Notes: generated by a model not told the origin, from the letters alone. A stretch of DNA of 64,000 bases from Bifidobacteriaceae bacterium (GCA_031270825.1 JAISXH010000059.1:28910-92909), one strand, 5' to 3'. Counted from the first letter of the stretch, positions 1 to 9,491 are shown. Translations and numbers: made by a program.

Positions 1-471
1 ATGCTGATCGCCAAGGGCCACCGGGTTGTGGTCCATGCCCGCAACGACAAGCGCGCCGAGCAGGTCCGCCGCGACCTGCCGGGCGCCGAAGCGGTTGTGA
101 TCGGCGACCTGCGCATCGACAACCTGCTGGCCGGCGACCCGGCGGTGAGCTATTCCGACAGCAAACTGCAAGTGACCGCCCTGGCGATGGCGCTGGCCCG
201 CAAATGGCCGGACGTGAAGGTCAACGCCGTCCACCCCGGCTGGGTGCCGACCCAGATGGGCGGCGTGGGAGCGCCCGACGACCTGCGCGAGGGTTACCTG
301 ACCCAGGTGTGGCTGGCTGAGGCGACCGAGCCGGACAGCGATGTGACCGGCGGATTCCTTTTCCACCGGCAACCCGAGACCAGTTTCAACCCGATCATCC
401 ACGACGCCGCCCGGCAAGACGCGTTGCTGGACGCCTACCAGGCGGTTTCCGGCGTCGAGTTGCCGTCCTGA
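1..471 (+). pseudogene. Short-chain dehydrogenase/reductase, left-edge partial and internally deleted
   Basis: N-terminal SDR-like text (LIAKGHRVVVHARNDKRAEQV..VVIGDL) joins directly to the YSDSK catalytic motif and ...VNAVHPGWVPTQMGG; the middle region with NAG and catalytic Ser motifs is absent. Confidence 0.65.
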
Positions 472-493
472 CGCCCAGACAGAGGAGAACACC

Positions 494-1153
494 ATGAGAG
501 CAGTCACCATGCACGGCCCGCGCGACGTGCGGGTCGAGGAACGCCACAAGCCAGTCATCCAGCAGCCCACAGACGCGATCATCAAGGTCGTCGCGGCGTG
601 TGTGTGCGGCTCGGACCTGTGGCCGTATCGCGGCATCGCCGATTACGGCCCCGAGGCCCGCATGGGGCACGAATACGTGGGCATAGTGGAGCAGGTCGGC
701 GACGCGGTGGCGGCCGTGGGGCCGGGCGACTTCGTGGTCGGCTCGTTCTTCGCCTCCGACAACACCTGCGAGATCTGCCGATCGGGCTACCAGTCGCGCT
801 GCGTCCAGAACCAGAACATGACCGGCGCCCAGGCCGAATACCTGCGGGTTCCGTTGGCGGATGGCACGTTGGTGGCCACACCCGCGATGCCCGATGCCGA
901 CCTGGTGCCTGCGCTGTTGACGGCCTCCGACGTGTTGGGCACCGGTTGGTTCGCCGCCGCGGCGGCGCAGGCCGGGCCGGGCAAGACAGTCGCCGTCGTG
1001 GGGGACGGCGCGGTCGGGCTGCTCGGCATCCTCGCCGCGAGGCAACTCGGCGCGGAGCGGGTCATCGCCATGAGCCGCAACCCGGCCCGGCAGGCCTTGG
1101 CCCGAGACCCAGAGGTGTTCCGCCGCGGCGGCGACGCCGCGAGCAGCGGCTGA
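494..1153 (+). pseudogene. Zinc-dependent alcohol dehydrogenase, C-terminally truncated
   Basis: MRAVTMHGPRDVRVEE, GHEYVGIVEQVGDAV, C-x2-C zinc-lobe motifs, VVGDGAVGLLGILAARQLGAERVIAMSR; stops at 219 aa instead of about 350. Confidence 0.7.
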
Positions 1154-1212
1154 CGAAGGATGAACCAGTCGATCTGGGCCACCGCGGAGTTTCCTTTTGA
1201 CTGCGGCCCCGG

Positions 1213-1668
1213 TCACTCCCGGACCACCGGATCGCGCGACAACGCTTCCAGGCTGCGGCCTTTGGTCTCGGGCAGGAGTTTGAGGACGAACAAGAACGCC
1301 AGCGCGGTCATGAGCGCGAAGAACCCGAAGTTCGGCGCGGCGCCGAACCTGGCGAGGGTGGAGGGGAACACCAGGGCGACGGCCAGGTTGAACAGCCAGT
1401 TCAGCGTCCAGGCCAGGCCGACGGATCCGGCGCGGATGCTGAGCGGGAACAGTTCGGGCAGCATCACGGTTTGGATCGGCCCCCAGGACATGGCGAAGGA
1501 CGCCACGTAGACGGCGATCCCCCCGACCGTGACCGCGGTGGCCGCCGGGCCCTGCCCGCTGGCCACGCCCAACGCCGAGCTGACGGCGAGGAACACCATC
1601 GCAGCGCACATGCCGGCGGAGCCGACCATCAGCAGGGGCCGCCGGCCCACTTTGTCCACCAGGGCCAT
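1213..1668 (-). pseudogene. MFS sugar-porter C-terminal fragment
   Basis: VDKVGRRPLLMVGS and PETKGRSLE sugar-porter motifs; N-terminal two thirds missing. Confidence 0.7.
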
Positions 1669-1725
1669 CGCGGGCAGGGTCTGATGCGTCCGTCGGCAGT
1701 CAAGGGAGGATCGGCGAATCCGGGT

Positions 1726-2976
1726 TCAGTCCCCAAGGAGCGCGAGCGGGACCACGGCGACCCCGTCTGACCGCCGATACGCCGTCGCGCCCGTCGTGAC
1801 GACCATGAGGTCGACAACGCGGTCCGGGAACTGATCGCGGAGCCAAAGAAGGTGCCGCACATCAGCTTCCGAGACGGCCGGGGCGAGTTTGACCTCTACG
1901 CCCACGATCCGCCCGTCCCCGCCCTCCACGACGAGGTCGACCTCGCGGCCCCCGCCCGCCAGCCGCAGGTGGCTCACCGTGGCCTGCGCCGCCTGAGCCA
2001 ACACCCGGACGCCCAACGTCGCCAACGACTCGAACAACGGCCCCGCCATATGCGCCCCCGCCGGCCCGAGCAGGGCCGCCTCGGACAGCCCGAGCAGCCG
2101 CGCTGCCAGCGCCGGGTCGGCGAGCTGGTGCTTCGGCGCCTGTCGCAGCCGGCCGATCGGGTTGTTCGCGGGCGTCCACCCCGGGACGGGATCGAGGAGC
2201 CACAGCGCGCTGAGGTGGTCGCGATAGGCGATCGTCGTGGTCTTCGCGGGCTGGGACCCGTCGCCCGCGGTCGTCGCGTCGAGCAGACGCGAGTACGCGG
2301 TCGAACACGACGATGCCGCGGCGTAGGCCGCCAACCACCGCCGCAGCGTCTCGGGTCGGCGCACGTCATGCCCGATGCCGGGCAGCTCTCGATCGATGAC
2401 GCGCAAGATGTACGCGTCGAGGAGCGCGCGACGCAGCCTGGGGGCGGCGCCCATGATGCCTGGCAAGCCGCTGCCGATGATCGCGCTGGCGTAGTCGACC
2501 AAGGAGAAACCGGTGTGTCCCTCGACGCGCCCGGCCTCCCCCGCGAGCACACGCGACAGCGAGACCGAAGGCAGGACGGCGCCGCGCTCGTGCAGGCCCA
2601 TCGGCCGCATGCGCAGCGACAGTATTCGCCCGGCGCCGCTGTGGGTGTCGCCACGAGCCGTCGGGGTCGCCGACCCGGTCAAGAGGTAACGCCCGGGGGG
2701 TGCGCCGGCGTCCACCTGGCGACGGACGGAGTCCCACACCTGCGGCAGCAACTGCCACTCGTCCAGGAGCACGGTGCCGGGCGGGGCGGACCCCAAGTCG
2801 AAGTCGGCGGCCGCCACCTCACGTTGAGCGGGATCGTCCAGGAACCACGCCGCGTCAGCCCGCCTCTGGGCCGTCGCGGTCTTGCCGACGCCTTTCGGGC
2901 CGTCCAACGCGATCGCGGAGGCGAGCGGAAGCAGCTCGTCAAGCTCGCGGTCGACCGTTCGAGAGAGATAGGCCAC
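1726..2976 (-). CDS. AAA+ ATPase with C-terminal DUF4143 (PD-(D/E)XK-like) domain, copy 1
   Basis: Walker A GPKGVGKT, Walker B TVLLDEWQ, LLTGSA sensor, C-terminal REVDLVVEGGDGRIVGVEVK; GTG start 6 nt after TACGCT. Confidence 0.85.
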   Translation of the reverse strand: MAYLSRTVDRELDELLPLASAIALDGPKGVGKTATAQRRADAAWFLDDPAQREVAAADFDLGSAPPGTVLLDEWQLLPQVWDSVRRQVDAGAPPGRYLLTGSATPTARGDTHSGAGRILSLRMRPMGLHERGAVLPSVSLSRVLAGEAGRVEGHTGFSLVDYASAIIGSGLPGIMGAAPRLRRALLDAYILRVIDRELPGIGHDVRRPETLRRWLAAYAAASSCSTAYSRLLDATTAGDGSQPAKTTTIAYRDHLSALWLLDPVPGWTPANNPIGRLRQAPKHQLADPALAARLLGLSEAALLGPAGAHMAGPLFESLATLGVRVLAQAAQATVSHLRLAGGGREVDLVVEGGDGRIVGVEVKLAPAVSEADVRHLLWLRDQFPDRVVDLMVVTTGATAYRRSDGVAVVPLALLGD

Positions 2977-3005
2977 GGGTTCAGCGTAGCAAAGGGGGCG
3001 CCGCC

Positions 3006-3189
3006 CACGCTACCGTTTGCGGCTTCGCCACGCTACCGTTTGCGGTTTCGCCACGCTACCGTTTGCGGTTTCGCTACGCTACCGTTTGCGGTTTCGCTAC
3101 GCTACCTTTTGCAGTTTCGCTACGCTACCTCTTGCAGTCGCGCCACACTACCGATCACGGCTCGAGCACGCTGCCGCCTGCGCGTCGAA
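3006..3189. repeat. 23-bp tandem array 1 (8 units), upstream of DUF4143 copy 1
   Basis: Units at 3006, 3029, 3052, 3075, 3098, 3121, 3144, 3167; consensus on the gene strand GCGAAACCGCAAACGGTAGCGTG. Confidence 0.95.
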
Positions 3190-3202
3190 CGGGCGAGTCG
3201 CT

Positions 3203-3363
3203 CCCCGGGTTCTCTCCCGGTCTAGAGCCTCTGCAACTCCCGGTCTAGAGCCTCTGCAACTCCCGGCCTGGAACCTCTGCAACTCCCGGCCTGGAACCTC
3301 TGCAACTTCCGGCTTGGAAGCTCTGCAACTCCCGGCCTGGAACCTCTGCAACTCCCGGTCTGG
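3203..3363. repeat. 23-bp tandem array 2 (6 clear units from 3226 plus one degenerate unit)
   Basis: Consensus AACCTCTGCAACTCCCGGCCTGG repeated with exact 23-bp spacing, ending 17 bp before ATG 3381. Confidence 0.95.
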
Positions 3364-3380
3364 CTGATAGGGTCGAGGCC

Positions 3381-4144
3381 ATGGACACGTTGCCGATCAC
3401 GGGCCAGTCCTACCGGCCTCGCCTGATCGACAAGGTGGTGCGCCAAGGCCTGGCGGCCGCGGGCGCCGTGCTGATCGAGGGCGCTCGCGCCTGCGGCAAG
3501 ACGATGACGGGACTGAACGCGGCGGCATCGTACGTGTTCGTCGATGACGAGGCGGCTCAGCTGATGCGCGGGATCGCGCCGCAGGTGCTGCTCGACGGAA
3601 ACCCTCCCCGCCTGGTGGACGAATGGCAACTCGCCCCGGATATGTCGACGCCCTGGAGCGCTTGTTCATCGTGGAGAAGCAGCCGGCCTGGACGCCACGG
3701 CTGCGTTCGCGGGCGCGCCTGCGCACGGCCGACAAGTGGCACCTGGCCGACCCTTGTCTCGCGGTCGTCGCCCTGGGCGCGAGCGCCGAAACGCTCAAGC
3801 GAGACCTCAACACGGCCGGGCTCCTATTCGAGAGCGCTGTCATCCACGATCTCCGCGTCCTCGGCGCGCCCCTCGGGATCGACGTGCGCCATTTCCGAGA
3901 CTCCAACGGCCGCGAGATCGACGCGGTTCTGACGTTGCCCGACGGGCGCTGGGCCGCCGTGGAAGTGAAACTGTCGGGCTTGCAGGTGGCCGCTGGAGCC
4001 GCGTCGCTCGCCGCCGCCGTCAACGACGTCGACCTGGCGGCGGCGGGCGAGCCGGCTTTCCGCCTCGTCGTCACCGGCACAGGCCAGACCTTCGCCTTGG
4101 ACGACGGCGCCGTCACCTGTCCCTTGCCCGCGTTGCGACCCTGA
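3381..4144 (+). pseudogene. AAA+ ATPase/DUF4143, copy 2, with internal deletion and frame change
   Basis: N-terminal GARACGKT and LVDEWQLAPD (frame of 3381) then YVDALERLFIVEKQPAW...LFESAVIHDLRV...REIDAVLTLPDGRWAAVEVKL (frame of 3623); central part missing at about 3641. Confidence 0.8.
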
Positions 4145-4505
4145 CGGGACCGAAGGCCGCGCCACGGATGCCAAGGCCGACTGCAAGACTGCGCCGGCAA
4201 GGGGTGCCTGAACGTGGGCGGGACGCTGTGCGCGAACGCGGATTCAGGGTGTGTAGGACAGCAAACGCGCTGGTTATTGGCTCGGAGTTGCGGCGGCCGA
4301 CGGTGTCCCGTGTTCCATCGGCGGCAACAAGGCCCGGGGGGACTGCGGCTAGACCCGAGCAGACCGCGTTCCCGTTCGGCGCGCGTCGCCGAGCGGAGCT
4401 AGGGGTGGCGGAGATGGGCGCCCGTGCATGGTGTCCCCAAGGTTGGGCTCGGGGTCTCGCGGCCAGACGGCCATGAGCAGCGGGAGGTCGGCGTTCGGGA
4501 GGCGT

Positions 4506-5774
4506 TCAGGGTCCCAAGAGGGCGAGTGGGATTACGGCGACTCCGTCGGGGCGGCGCAAGGCGCGGTCCGAGGTGTTGAGCAGCACCTTGTCCAGCACGC
4601 AGCCGGGCAGCGACTGATCTAGCCAGTTCAGGGTGGCCACGTCGGCTGGCCGCACTTGGCCGGACAGTTTCACATCGATCGCGACCACGCGGCCATCGGG
4701 CCGCTGCACTATGACGTCCACCTCCCGCCCGTCGCGGTCGCGGAAGTGCGAGACCCGGCAGCCGAGCTGCTCGGCGAGCACGCGCACGGTCTGCACCGCG
4801 AGCGATTCGAACAGGGCGCCCAAGAAGGTGCCGTCTTTGGGGCGGCCCGGCTGGCCGTCTTCGTTGATCAAGGACGCTTGGGTCGCGCCGACCAGCCGCG
4901 CGGCCAGCGCGGGATCGACCAAGTAATGCTTCGGGCCCTGGGCGAGACGCTTCAGATGGGAGCCTCTCGGCACCCAGGCGGGTACTGGGTCCAACACCCA
5001 GATCCGGCTCAGGAGCTCGCGGTAGACGGCTGCGGTTGGCCTGCTCGGTTTGTCGGAACGGCCGGGCGCGGCCGCGTCCAGTAGCGCAGAGTAGGAGGCG
5101 GTGGTGCTGGTCGCGGCGGCGTAGGCGGTGAGCCAGGCGCGCAATGCCCCCGGCTCCCGCACGGGCCGCCCCGCCGCTGGGACGTCGTGGTCCACTATGC
5201 GGTCCAGGTAGCTGTCGAGCAGCAAGCCGCGCGCGGGAGGGAGGGCCTGTCTGATGCCCGGAAACCCCGAATCCAAGATTTCCCGCACGTACTCCACTGT
5301 CTTCACCCGTGTGTCGCCACCCAACTGGGGGCGCGTGCCCGCCAAGAGGCCGGCCAACGAGACCGACGGCTGCTCCAGGCCCCGTTCGGGGAGCGACAGC
5401 GGACGCATCAACAGGCGGACGATCCGCCCCGCCCCGGAGTGCGTTCGCGCCCCAGGCGACGCGGCGGCGGACCCGGCCAACAGGAAGCGTCCCGGGGCGG
5501 CGCCGGGGTCCACCGCCCTACGGACCACGTCCCACACCGGCGGCACAATCTGCCACTCATCGATGAGGGTCGGCGCGCGGCCGGTCAGGACCAACTCCGG
5601 ATCCGCCTCCAGGTTGGCCCGCGTGACCGGCGAGTCCACGGAGAACACGTCGGCCGCGACCCGCTTCGCGCTCTCGGTCTTGCCTACCCCCTTCGCGCCT
5701 TCGATGGCGATGGCGGGCAACAGCCCGAGCCACTCGGCCAACTTGGCGTCCACCAGCCTGGGCAGGTAATCCAC
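4506..5774 (-). CDS. AAA+ ATPase with DUF4143 domain, copy 3
   Basis: GAKGVGKT, LIDEWQIVPPVWD, REVDVIVQRPDGRVVAIDVKLSG; paralogous to copy 1 over full length. ORF track starts at 5780, but GTG 5774 aligns with the copy 1 start. Confidence 0.85.
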   Translation of the reverse strand: MDYLPRLVDAKLAEWLGLLPAIAIEGAKGVGKTESAKRVAADVFSVDSPVTRANLEADPELVLTGRAPTLIDEWQIVPPVWDVVRRAVDPGAAPGRFLLAGSAAASPGARTHSGAGRIVRLLMRPLSLPERGLEQPSVSLAGLLAGTRPQLGGDTRVKTVEYVREILDSGFPGIRQALPPARGLLLDSYLDRIVDHDVPAAGRPVREPGALRAWLTAYAAATSTTASYSALLDAAAPGRSDKPSRPTAAVYRELLSRIWVLDPVPAWVPRGSHLKRLAQGPKHYLVDPALAARLVGATQASLINEDGQPGRPKDGTFLGALFESLAVQTVRVLAEQLGCRVSHFRDRDGREVDVIVQRPDGRVVAIDVKLSGQVRPADVATLNWLDQSLPGCVLDKVLLNTSDRALRRPDGVAVIPLALLGP

Positions 5775-5778
5775 AAGC

Positions 5779-5847
5779 ACAAGTTTACCATTTGCGGGCC
5801 GACAACTTTACAAAATGCGGCCCGGCCGCTTTACAAGATGCGAGCGG
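5779..5847. repeat. 23-bp tandem array 3 (3 degenerate units), upstream of DUF4143 copy 3
   Basis: acaagtttaccatttgcgggccg / acaactttacaaaatgcggcccg / gccgctttacaagatgcgagcgg at 5779, 5802, 5825. Confidence 0.8.
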
Positions 5848-6254
5848 CCGATGCCGCCGTCAGCGGCCACGGCCAACCGCTCAGGCGACTGTGGGCGGGG
5901 CAGTATCGGCCGCGATGCCGTGGCCGGGGGGCGGCCGGCCTGAAAGCGGGCTGCTGTGGTCGACCGGATTCGGGGGAGGAGCCCTGGCGGCATTCGGCGG
6001 AACTTGGCTTAGTCGAGACCGGGTGGGGCCGCGGAGTCCCCGCTAGCGCCCGGAGGGGTGGTGGACGGCGGCGGGCGCCCAGGTTTCGGGGATGGAGTCC
6101 CGACGAGCGCCCGGAGGGGTGAGCGGCGGAGTTCTGGCGGGTCGGGGTAGGGGCTGGCCCACCGGAGGTTGGGATAGTCTGGGCGGCGTGGCGCCGGAGG
6201 CATTCCTGGACGGGCTCCGGTCCAACCCTTCACCAGTCCGATTGGAGAGCGACC

Positions 6255-6956
6255 ATGCGATTCCAGATTGAAACCCAGATGCAGTTTCCGATGGCCCGTG
6301 TCCTGATGAACCAAGGCGAGATGGCGCGCATTCAACGCGGCGCCATGGTCTACAGATCCCAAGGCGTGGAGCTCAATGCCCGGCTCAACGCCTCCGGCGA
6401 GGGCATCGGCAAGTTTGTCAGGGCGGTGGCCCGCAGCGCCGTGTCCGGCGAGTCCACGTTCATCACCGAGGCGGTCTGCCAGGCGCCGTCTGGCGAGGTC
6501 GCGATCGCGCCGACCTACCCCGGAACGATTGCCCAACTCGATGTTGGCGCCAACCAGTACCGCCTCAATGACGGCGCCTTCTTGGCGATGGACGCCACCG
6601 TCGCTTACACCCTGGAGCGTCAGAGCTTCGGCAAAGCGATGTTCGGCGGCCAGGGCGGCTTCTTCGTTATGACCACGAACGGCCAAGGCGCCCTGTTGGT
6701 CAACGCCTTCGGTTCGATCACCGAGATCCCGTTGGTCAACGCCAACGGCTTCGTGGTCGACAACCGCCATGTGGTCGCCTGGGACCGCAACCTTGACTAC
6801 CACATCGAAGCGCAGAGCGGCTTCTTCGGCTCGATTGGCACAGGAGAGGGCCTGGTCAACGTCTTTAGGGGGAGCGGCAAGATCCTGATCCAAAGCCTCA
6901 ACCTGGAAACCTTCGCCGCCGCGCTGAACCCGTTGCTGCCGACCCGGTCCTCCTGA
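6255..6956 (+). CDS. AIM24 family protein
   Basis: MRFQIETQMQFPMARVLMNQGE...GAMVY...FGGQGGFFVMTTNGQGALLVNAFGSI...GFFGSIGTGEGLVNVFRGSGKILIQSLN. Confidence 0.85.
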   Translation: MRFQIETQMQFPMARVLMNQGEMARIQRGAMVYRSQGVELNARLNASGEGIGKFVRAVARSAVSGESTFITEAVCQAPSGEVAIAPTYPGTIAQLDVGANQYRLNDGAFLAMDATVAYTLERQSFGKAMFGGQGGFFVMTTNGQGALLVNAFGSITEIPLVNANGFVVDNRHVVAWDRNLDYHIEAQSGFFGSIGTGEGLVNVFRGSGKILIQSLNLETFAAALNPLLPTRSS

Positions 6957-7094
6957 GGCGCGCACGCGTGGCCTGAGAACAACGGTCCGTCGGCCGGGGC
7001 CGGCCGGCGTGCCGAGGGCGGCGCAGTCGGGCCAGGATCGGCGCATCGAAGACGAGCGCGCCGCAGCGCGGGCCGGTGGCCCAAGAACGGCCAA

Positions 7095-7745
7095 TTAGTA
7101 AGCGACGGTGAACCGCTCGCGGCGGTGGGCGGGATGCTCGATCTCATCGACCACGGCCAGCGCCAAGTCTCCGGCGGAAATGTTGGAGTTGCCGGATTCA
7201 TCGGACAGCACCAGATCGCCGCCGGTGCGGTAACGCCCCAGTGTGGCTCCGGGCGCGAAGGCACCGAAGCCCGGCGCCGGGGAGACGCCGAACCAGTCGA
7301 CGCCCACGGGTGAAGCCTGAAGATCGGCCAGGACCTGGGCCATCTCATCGGCTTCGGCCTTGAACGCGGCCGGGAAGCTGGGCAGGTCGGCCAGGCGCGG
7401 TCCGCCGGGCTCGGTCGACAACGAGCCCGCCCCCAAGATCACGCCCAGGCGCAAGCCCAGCTTGTCGGCCAGGCTGATCAACTCGTCATCAACCCGCCGG
7501 ACTTGTCCAAGCATGGGCCCGCGAGGCGACAGCGCCGAGATCACCACATCGCTGTCGGCCGACACAGACTCCAGGAAGACCGGGTCGGCGACCGAACCGT
7601 GAAGGTAGGCGACTGCGGGAACGCGCTGGGCGGCATCGGGCGCGGAGCGGGAAACCGACCGGACTTGGTGTCCGCGCCGGGCGGCCTCCGCGACAATCGC
7701 GGCGCCGGCGTAACCGGTCCCGCCCAAAACTGAGATTCTGGCCAT
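7095..7745 (-). CDS. NAD(P)-binding oxidoreductase (NmrA/epimerase-like)
   Basis: MARISVLGGTGYAGAAIVAEAARRGHQVRSVSR Rossmann motif. Confidence 0.75.
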   Translation of the reverse strand: MARISVLGGTGYAGAAIVAEAARRGHQVRSVSRSAPDAAQRVPAVAYLHGSVADPVFLESVSADSDVVISALSPRGPMLGQVRRVDDELISLADKLGLRLGVILGAGSLSTEPGGPRLADLPSFPAAFKAEADEMAQVLADLQASPVGVDWFGVSPAPGFGAFAPGATLGRYRTGGDLVLSDESGNSNISAGDLALAVVDEIEHPAHRRERFTVAY

Positions 7746-7763
7746 GGTGATTCTCCTCGGTTA

Positions 7764-7892
7764 GGAGCGTGGTGAACAACCACGCTCCGACTGTGTTGAG
7801 GTGGGCAGCGCGAAGCGTTGACCTAAGGAAACGCGGAAAGCAAGCACAGCTTCGCGCCGAGGAATCCGGTTTTATTCACCGGATTCCTCGGC
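7764..7892 (+). repeat. Dispersed palindromic intergenic element, copy A
   Basis: ggagcgtggt-gaaca-accacgctcc hairpin, conserved middle, terminal perfect 14-bp stem gccgaggaatccgg/ccggattcctcggc; homologous to 27404-27559 on the other strand. Confidence 0.8.
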
Positions 7893-7937
7893 GTCGATTT
7901 CCGGCCAATCTACACGCCTCCGTTAGCCTTGGGGGCT

Positions 7938-9362
7938 GTGCGCTACGTTTCCACGCGGGCGGCCGGCGGCGAAGGGCTGCCCTTCCGCGACATCTTGCTG
8001 TCCGGCCTGGCGCCTGACGGCGGCCTCTACATTCCCAGGCGCTACCCCGAGGTCTCTCCCGGCCGGCTAGACCAGTGGCGCGAGGTGCTGGCCGGCCAGG
8101 GCTACGCCGCGCTGGCCGCCCAGGTGCTGGACTTGTTCGCGCCGGACTACCCGGCCGGCGAAACCCTGCGGTTGGCCCGGTCCGCCTACACCACCGAGGC
8201 GTTCGGGGATCCTGAAATCGTGCCGGTCGACCATCTGGAGGGCACGCGGCTGTTCTTGGCCCACCTGTCGAACGGGCCCACGGCGGCTTTCAAGGACATG
8301 GCCATGCAGCTGATCGGACCGCTTTTCGAGTATGAATTGGAGCAGCGCGACGCCTGGATGACCGTGTTGGGGGCGACCTCTGGGGACACCGGCGGCGCGG
8401 CCGAACACGCTCTGTTGGGGCGCGAGCGCCTGCGCGTGGCCATGCTGACGCCCAGGGGACGGATGACGCCGTTCCAACAGGCCCAGATGTTCTCGATCGA
8501 CGATCCGGTGGTGGCGAATCTGGCCATCGACGGCGTTTTCGACGACTGCCAGGACCTGGTCAAAGCGGTCAACCTGGACCGGGAGTTCAAAGAGCGCTGG
8601 CGAATCGGCGCGGTCAACTCGATCAATTGGGCCCGCGTGGCGGCCCAAGTGGTCTACTACTTCGCCGCCTACTTCCGCAGCGGCCAGGACCGCGTCTCCT
8701 TCGCCGTCCCGACCGGCAATTTCGGCAACATCCTGGCCGGGCACGTGGCCCGACAGATGGGCCTCCCGGTGGACCGCCTGATCCTGGCGACCAATGAGAA
8801 CAACGTCTTGGACGAGTTCTTCACCACCGGCGTCTACCGTCCGCGCGCCTCCAGCCAGACCCTCGAAACCTCTAGCCCCTCGATGGACATCTCCAAAGCC
8901 TCCAACTTCGAACGCTTCGTCGCCGACTTATTGGGTCGCGACGGCGAGCGCGTGGCCCATTTGTTCGGGCAGGTCTTGCCAGAAGACGGCTTCTTCGACC
9001 TGTCCGGCACGCCCGAGTTCGCGGCCGCCAGCGAGCGTTTCGGCTTCGTTTCCGGCGGTTCGACCCACGCTGACCGTCTGGCCGCGATTCGACGGTTGTG
9101 GCGCGACCACCAAGTCTTGGTCGACCCCCACACCGCCGATGCCGTCCACCTCGCCTTGGCGTCGGGGGTTCCGGGGCCGATAATCGTCACCGAGACGGCT
9201 TTGCCGGTCAAATTCGCCCAGACCATCGCAGAGGCGATCGGGGCGCCGCCGCCGGTGCCGGCCCGTTTCGCCGGTCTGATGGACGCGCCCCGCCACGTCA
9301 CCGACTTACCCAATGACGCCGCCGTGCTCAAGGGTTGGCTTGCGGACTGGCTGGCCGGATAG
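7938..9362 (+). CDS. thrC: Threonine synthase
   Basis: MRYVSTRAAGGEGLPFRDILLSGLAPDGGLYIP, SNGPTAAFKDMAMQL, ATSGDTGGAAEHA, VPTGNFGN; GTG 7938 preferred over track start 7929. Confidence 0.9.
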   Translation: MRYVSTRAAGGEGLPFRDILLSGLAPDGGLYIPRRYPEVSPGRLDQWREVLAGQGYAALAAQVLDLFAPDYPAGETLRLARSAYTTEAFGDPEIVPVDHLEGTRLFLAHLSNGPTAAFKDMAMQLIGPLFEYELEQRDAWMTVLGATSGDTGGAAEHALLGRERLRVAMLTPRGRMTPFQQAQMFSIDDPVVANLAIDGVFDDCQDLVKAVNLDREFKERWRIGAVNSINWARVAAQVVYYFAAYFRSGQDRVSFAVPTGNFGNILAGHVARQMGLPVDRLILATNENNVLDEFFTTGVYRPRASSQTLETSSPSMDISKASNFERFVADLLGRDGERVAHLFGQVLPEDGFFDLSGTPEFAAASERFGFVSGGSTHADRLAAIRRLWRDHQVLVDPHTADAVHLALASGVPGPIIVTETALPVKFAQTIAEAIGAPPPVPARFAGLMDAPRHVTDLPNDAAVLKGWLADWLAG

Positions 9363-9491
9363 GCTAGCCGATGGGCTTTTCCGGCGGCGACGGAACCCTG
9401 CGCCACTCCCGGCGCAGAACGTTGACGCTTTTCGCCGCCGTAGGCGTGGGCAGACCAAGACGAGCAAGACCCGACTCGGGAAGGAAATGAC

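Noticed and set aside
3006-3363. CRISPR-like array
   Set aside because: Units are contiguous 23-bp tandem repeats with no unique spacers, and no cas genes are nearby
6034-6121. Imperfect repeat gagcgcccggaggggt
   Set aside because: Only two diverged copies in GC-rich spacer; insufficient to call an element
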